NCBI RefSeq assembly: GCF_902498995.1
Contig: NZ_CABVLY010000010.1
Location: 150,238 to 214,237, forward strand
Origin: Burkholderia anthina
GTDB taxonomy: Bacteria > Pseudomonadota > Gammaproteobacteria > Burkholderiales > Burkholderiaceae
Direction: 5' to 3'
DNA length: 64,000 bases
A program made the position numbers and the translations under genes. This document shows positions 58,817 through 64,000 of this stretch, piece after piece. How positions within the stretch are numbered: position 1 is the stretch's first letter; each line of letters starts with the position of its first letter. The notes below the pieces were generated by a model. The model had not been told where the DNA came from. It was given only the letters and a program-made list of their open reading frames with translations, and did no database searches.

Positions 58817-59608
58817 TCAACGCCCCTCGAAGCGCGGTGCACGCTTCTCGATGAACGCCTGGACGCCTTCCGCGTAGTCGTGCGACTGGCCGAGCTTGCG
58901 CTGCAGGTCGCGTTCCAGGTCGAGCTGCTGGTCGAGCGTGTTCGTGACACTGTCGCGCATCGACTGCTTGATCGATGCAATCGCGAGCGTCGGCTGCTGC
59001 GCGAGCTGAGTCGCGACCTGACGGGCCGACGCGACGAGCGCGTCGTCGTCGACCGCGCGCCAGATCAAGCCCCATTGCTCGGCCTGTTCGGCGCCGAGCT
59101 TGTCGCCGGTGAGGGCAAGCCCGAGTGCGCGCGCCATGCCGACGCGTTGCGGCAGGAACCACGTGCCGCCCGAATCGGGCACGAGCCCGATCTTGACGAA
59201 GGCCTGGATGAAGCTGCTCGAGCGCGCGGCGAACACGAGATCGCATGCGAGCGCGAGATTCGCGCCGGCGCCGGCCGCCGTGCCGTTGACCGCGGCGATC
59301 ACCGGAATTGGCATGCGCTGCAGGCGGCGGATCAGCGGATTGAAGTGCTCTTCGATCAACGTACCGAGGTCGGTGGCGGCTCCCGGCGTGAAGTCGAGGT
59401 CGGCCAGATCCTGGCCCGCGCAGAAGCCGCGCCCCGCACCTGTCAGGATCAGCGCGCGCGCGCCGGTTGCTTCGACGTCATCGAGTGCCGACTGCAGTTC
59501 GCGGTGCATCGCCCGCGTGAAGCTGTTCAGCTTGTCCGGACGGTTGAGCGTGATCGTGGCCACGCGGGCAACCTGATCGATATCCAGCTGGATCGCCTGA
59601 TATGACAT
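58817..59608 (-). CDS. paaG: Ring-1,2-epoxyphenylacetyl-CoA isomerase PaaG
   Basis: 263 residues of the crotonase fold. GAGRGFCAGQDLADLD (about 57-72) and NGTAAGAGANLALACD form the oxyanion hole. Isomerises the epoxide to the oxepin and later shifts a double bond. Ends one base before paaI. Confidence 0.95.
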   Translation of the reverse strand: MSYQAIQLDIDQVARVATITLNRPDKLNSFTRAMHRELQSALDDVEATGARALILTGAGRGFCAGQDLADLDFTPGAATDLGTLIEEHFNPLIRRLQRMPIPVIAAVNGTAAGAGANLALACDLVFAARSSSFIQAFVKIGLVPDSGGTWFLPQRVGMARALGLALTGDKLGAEQAEQWGLIWRAVDDDALVASARQVATQLAQQPTLAIASIKQSMRDSVTNTLDQQLDLERDLQRKLGQSHDYAEGVQAFIEKRAPRFEGR

Positions 59609-59653
59609 GCAGTGTCTCCTTCATGACTTCGTTATAGGCGTGCGGCGCGACGG

Positions 59654-60856
<1,203 letters not shown>

Positions 60857-60943
60857 GGGCGTATCGATGGGCAACGAACCCGCCGGTTGGCGGATTCGTT
60901 CATGGTAGAGAACGTGGCGGCGTTTGCACGTCGGCCATTCGGG

Positions 60944-62650
60944 TTATGCCGTTTGGCCGGCTTCCGCGGGTGCTGCCTTCGGCGCAACATGGACGCGGCT
61001 TTGAACCACGCGGAACCGGTTGGCGACGAAGGCCGGATCGGCTAGCGCCGCGTTGGCGGCCGGGTTCGCGCCGGTGCCGTGGAAGTCGGAGAACGCGGCC
61101 GACTGGTTCACGAACACACCGCCCGTCAGGTTGATCGACAGCGCGACGCCGCCGCGCACCGCCGCATCGTGCGCAGCGTCGAGGATCCTGTCGTCGGTGC
61201 TGTAGACGGAGAGCGTCAGCGCGCCGTGCTCGGCGGCGATCTCACCGGCGAGATCGAGCGACTGTGCGGTCGAGTCGGTCGCGATCACGAACGAAATCGG
61301 GCCGAACCACTCCTGCGTGAATTGTGTGCGGTCGGCCACGTCGAGCTGCAGCACGAGCGGTGTGCGCACGCGGGCGTCAGGGAAGGCGGGGTGCTGAAGC
61401 GCCAGGCTGTCGGCGAGCACACGGCCGAGCTTGCGGGCGTCGTCGATGCGCGCGGTCACGCCGTCGTTCTGGATCGCGCCGATCAGTTCGACCGAGCGCG
61501 CCGGGTCGCCAGTGAGCTTTTGCACGGAGACGGCGATTGCCTGGGCGACTTCGTCGAAGCTTGCATGACCATCCGCGGTGCGGATGCCGTCGCGCGGTAC
61601 GTAGATGTTCTGCGGCGCCGTGCACATCTGACCGGAGTACAGCGCGAGCGAGAACGCGATGTTCTTGGCCGCGGCCTTCAGGTCGTCGGTCGAGTCGATC
61701 ACGATCTGGTTGACGCCTGCCTTCTCCGTATAGACCTGCGCCTGATGGGCATTGCGTTCGAGCCACGTGCCGTTTTGCGTGCTGCCCGTGAAGTCGATCA
61801 GTTTGATTTCCGGGCGCAGTGCGAGGTCCTGCACGAGTGCGCCGTCGTTCGGCTCGGTTGCGAGGAGCGTGACGACGTTCGGATCGAAACCGGCTTCGCG
61901 CAGTACGTCGCGCGCGATGCGGACCGTGATCGCGAGCGGCAGGATCGCGCCCGGATGCGGTTTGACGATCACAGTGTTGCCGGTCGCCAGGTCGGCGAAC
62001 AGGCCGGGGTAGCCGTTCCACGTCGGGAACGTGCAGCAGCCGAGCACGAGACCGGTGCCGCGCGGCACGATCGTATAGCGCTTGTGCATCGCGAGCGGCG
62101 GGTTCTTGCCTTGCGGCTTTTCCCAGTGTGCGTCGGCCGGGATGCGGCGCAGTTCGTCCCATGCATAGGCCACCGCTTCGAGCGCACGGTCCTGTGCATG
62201 CGGGCCGCCGGCCTGGAACGCCATCATGAACGCCTGGCCGGTGGTGTGCATCACGCTATAGGCAATCTCGAAGCTCGCGCGATTCAGGCGTGCGAGGATT
62301 TCGAGGCTGACGCCGATCCAGGCCGTAGGGCCGGCTTCGCGCCACGCGCGTTGAGCGGCCGCCGCCGCGGCAATGAGTTCGTCGGGCGTCGATTTCGGAT
62401 AGCGGATGCCCAGCGCGATCCCGTACGGCGACTGCTCCGCGCCGACCGTCTCGCCGGACGCCGGCTGGTCGAGCGCGAACGTGTTGTCGAGGTGCGCTTT
62501 GAATGCGGCCTCACCATCGGCGTTGGCGCTTTCCCCGTACACTTTGGGACTCGGCATTTCGGCGAACGGGCTCCAGTACCCGCGGCTCTCGATGGCGGCG
62601 AGGGCGTGTTTCAGCGTGTCTTCGTGCTTCGTGAACAGTGCATGGGTCAT
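60944..62650 (-). CDS. paaN: Phenylacetate degradation aldehyde dehydrogenase PaaN (PaaZ-type)
   Basis: 568 residues, an aldehyde-dehydrogenase fold with the catalytic Cys in YSGQMCTAPQN and the Glu region in EKAGVN. It lacks the C-terminal MaoC hydratase domain of E. coli PaaZ, as is usual for the beta-proteobacterial form, so another enzyme must open the oxepin ring. First gene of the minus-strand paa run; a PaaR-like palindrome lies 46 bases upstream. Confidence 0.93.
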   Translation of the reverse strand: MTHALFTKHEDTLKHALAAIESRGYWSPFAEMPSPKVYGESANADGEAAFKAHLDNTFALDQPASGETVGAEQSPYGIALGIRYPKSTPDELIAAAAAAQRAWREAGPTAWIGVSLEILARLNRASFEIAYSVMHTTGQAFMMAFQAGGPHAQDRALEAVAYAWDELRRIPADAHWEKPQGKNPPLAMHKRYTIVPRGTGLVLGCCTFPTWNGYPGLFADLATGNTVIVKPHPGAILPLAITVRIARDVLREAGFDPNVVTLLATEPNDGALVQDLALRPEIKLIDFTGSTQNGTWLERNAHQAQVYTEKAGVNQIVIDSTDDLKAAAKNIAFSLALYSGQMCTAPQNIYVPRDGIRTADGHASFDEVAQAIAVSVQKLTGDPARSVELIGAIQNDGVTARIDDARKLGRVLADSLALQHPAFPDARVRTPLVLQLDVADRTQFTQEWFGPISFVIATDSTAQSLDLAGEIAAEHGALTLSVYSTDDRILDAAHDAAVRGGVALSINLTGGVFVNQSAAFSDFHGTGANPAANAALADPAFVANRFRVVQSRVHVAPKAAPAEAGQTA

Positions 62651-62696
62651 GACGGCGGCCTGATGGACGTTGAGAGGAATTGGTTCGATTAATTAA

Positions 62697-62712
62697 CCGA
62701 CCGGTTGGTCGG
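62697..62712. promoter_or_regulatory. PaaR-like operator between paaN and paaF
   Basis: CCGACC-GGTT-GGTCGG, perfect 6-base arms with four bases between, in the divergent gap. TetR-type PaaR repressors of phenylacetate genes in beta-proteobacteria use palindromes of this kind and are released by phenylacetyl-CoA. No paaR gene is in the window. Confidence 0.8.
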
Positions 62713-62779
62713 AGAATGGTAGCATCAAACTATTCGCATGTGCGAGGCGTTTCTCATTTCATTGATCGAGGAGGAATAG

Positions 62780-63556
62780 ATGTCTTACGAGAACATCCTG
62801 GTGGAGACCCGGGGGCGAGTCGGGCTGGTCACGCTGAATCGTCCGAAGGCGTTGAATGCGCTGAACGATGCGCTGATGGATGAGTTGGGCGCCGCGCTGA
62901 AGGCGTTCGATGCGGACGAGGGTATCGGTGCGATCGTCGTGACGGGGAGTGAGAAGGCATTCGCAGCCGGCGCCGACATCGGCATGATGGCGACCTATTC
63001 CTATATGGATGTTTACCGCGGCGACTACATTACCCGCAACTGGGAGACTGTCCGTGAGATCCGCAAACCGATCATTGCTGCCGTGTCGGGCTTCGCGCTC
63101 GGCGGTGGCTGCGAGCTCGCGATGATGTGCGACATCATCTTTGCGGCGGATACCGCCAAGTTCGGTCAGCCCGAGATCAAGCTGGGCGTGATGCCGGGTG
63201 CGGGCGGTACACAGCGCCTGCCGCGTGCGGTGTCGAAGGCGAAGGCAATGGACATGTGTCTGACCGCGCGCTTCATGGACGCAGCCGAGGCAGAGCGCGC
63301 GGGGCTCGTATCGCGTGTGCTGCCGGCCGACAAGCTGCTCGACGAGGCGATTGCTGCGGCGACGACGATCGCCGAGTTTTCGCTGCCGGCGGTCATGATG
63401 GTCAAGGAGTCGGTGAACCGCGCGTACGAAACGACGCTGGCCGAAGGCGTCCATTTCGAGCGGCGGTTGTTCCATTCGCTGTTTGCGACGGAAGATCAGA
63501 AGGAAGGGATGGCGGCATTCGTCGAGAAGCGCAAGCCGGCATTCAAGAACCGCTGA
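62780..63556 (+). CDS. paaF: 2,3-dehydroadipyl-CoA hydratase PaaF
   Basis: 258 residues of the crotonase family. Catalytic Glu residues lie in [11 protein letters not shown] (about 107-117) and [30 protein letters not shown] is the oxyanion-hole block. Hydrates the enoyl-CoA late in the pathway. Starts after GGAGGAATAG. Alone on the plus strand, followed by a strong terminator. Confidence 0.95.
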   Translation: MSYENILVETRGRVGLVTLNRPKALNALNDALMDELGAALKAFDADEGIGAIVVTGSEKAFAAGADIGMMATYSYMDVYRGDYITRNWETVREIRKPIIAAVSGFALGGGCELAMMCDIIFAADTAKFGQPEIKLGVMPGAGGTQRLPRAVSKAKAMDMCLTARFMDAAEAERAGLVSRVLPADKLLDEAIAAATTIAEFSLPAVMMVKESVNRAYETTLAEGVHFERRLFHSLFATEDQKEGMAAFVEKRKPAFKNR

Positions 63557-63631
63557 TCCTGCAGCCGCGGGACGGTGCCCGGTGAGCGGCAGGTAGCCGT
63601 CGCCGGTGCAATCCCTCGATGCCGAGATCCC

Positions 63632-63665
63632 AAAGCCTCCGTGCGCGGCAGCGCACGGAGGCTTT
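63632..63665 (+). terminator. Rho-independent terminator of paaF
   Basis: AAAGCCTCCGTGCGC, loop GGCA, GCGCACGGAGGCTTT followed by TT. Confidence 0.92.
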
Positions 63666-63854
63666 TTCAAAATATTTTCACAAAGGGGCTTGCGGAGATG
63701 GGGGCGGGTGCTTAGAATCACGCCTCTTTCGCGCTAACGGAAACGCAGCGCGGGGGAAGAAGGAAGGGAAGCGGTGCGGTCGAGGTTGCTGTCGAGCCTT
63801 GGCGCACACGGAGTGGAACCCCCAGCCGTCGCGACGAAGCAGTTAAAAATGTTG

Positions 63855-63883
63855 TTGACGATCTGAAAAAAGCGGTTCATAAT
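63855..63883 (+). promoter_or_regulatory. rRNA operon promoter
   Basis: TTGACG (63855-63860), 17-base spacer, CATAAT (63878-63883), with an A/T-rich stretch just upstream that could act as an UP element. Typical strong promoter of a Burkholderia rRNA operon. Confidence 0.85.
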
Positions 63884-64000
63884 CTCGCTTCTCTGCTGCT
63901 GAAAACGCAGCGCTGCTGAGAAAGAAAGATTTCTCGCAGTCACGCTCTTTAAAAATTAACAGCCGATAAGTGTGGGCGCTTGATGGACGCGAACTGATCC
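63884..64000 (+). other. rRNA operon leader with boxA, continuing off the right edge
   Basis: Transcribed leader before 16S rRNA. boxA GCTCTTTAA is at 63944-63952, preceded by a small GAGAAA/TTTCTC hairpin. The TTAACAGCCGATAAGTGTGGG stretch is characteristic of Burkholderia 16S leaders. boxA loads antitermination factors. Confidence 0.85.

Larger units (their letters stand above)
63557..64000. other. Region between paaF and the rRNA operon
   Basis: No gene. Contains the paaF terminator, an rRNA promoter and leader. The 16S gene begins beyond the window. Confidence 0.8.

Overview
The window reads as a piece of the main chromosome of a Burkholderia cepacia complex bacterium. It is very GC-rich and gene-dense. 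It carries a beta-proteobacterial type VI secretion gene next to an M15 peptidase, a hemA-prfA-prmC-grxD-ubiX cluster, an rpe-gph-trpEGDC cluster, and the split Burkholderia phenylacetate (paa) genes just before an rRNA operon. I recall this gene order from B. cenocepacia chromosome 1, so a cepacia complex assignment is likely; it was not tested by a search.

Layout: 1-4.6 kb holds the start of tssM (cut by the left edge), an M15 D,D-/L,D-peptidase, an Ala-rich membrane protein and a CorA-type metal transporter. 4.7-21.4 kb is mostly metabolic and regulatory: an MDR oxidoreductase with a XapX protein and a divergent LysR regulator, an M1 aminopeptidase lipoprotein, small proteins, two methyltransferases, a TetR regulator with two operator-like palindromes facing an MFS transporter, a nitroreductase, an Hsp70-like protein, a cold-shock gene, an amino-acid permease and a DODA-type dioxygenase. 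21.6-26.7 kb is the minus-strand cluster hemA, prfA, prmC, grxD, ubiX, plus an atypical response regulator. 26.9-37.2 kb holds aminopeptidase P, isochorismatase and HAD hydrolases, ettA, a start-less DUF3761 remnant, a LysR/MFS pair, a YjbR protein and a GABA-type permease.

From 37.3 to 41.5 kb, between the terminators of the permease and ychF, lies an accessory island with less GC-rich stretches. It contains a T4-lysozyme-like gene overlapping a DUF1311/LprI-like lipoprotein gene (a candidate toxin-immunity pair), an IS3-family remnant, a second copy of the same leader now driving an alpha/beta hydrolase and a radical-SAM protein, and a truncated second copy of the lipoprotein gene. Two different cargoes therefore sit between the same leader and the same tail, which suggests a cassette-exchange locus. 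It is the most unusual part of the window.

41.6-56.9 kb is conserved core: ychF, a UbiH-type hydroxylase, dsbC, an M61 peptidase, azoR, ung, a CYTH phosphatase, trpCDGE, gph, rpe, apaG and mltA. A leader peptide with three clustered Trp codons and a terminator/antiterminator pair lies before trpE, so tryptophan attenuation is predicted. 57.0-63.6 kb carries phenylacetate degradation genes: paaK, paaI, paaG, a beta-ketoadipyl-CoA thiolase and the paaN/paaZ-type dehydrogenase on the minus strand, and paaF on the plus strand, with a PaaR-like palindrome between the two arms. The window ends in the promoter and boxA leader of an rRNA operon whose 16S gene lies beyond the right edge.
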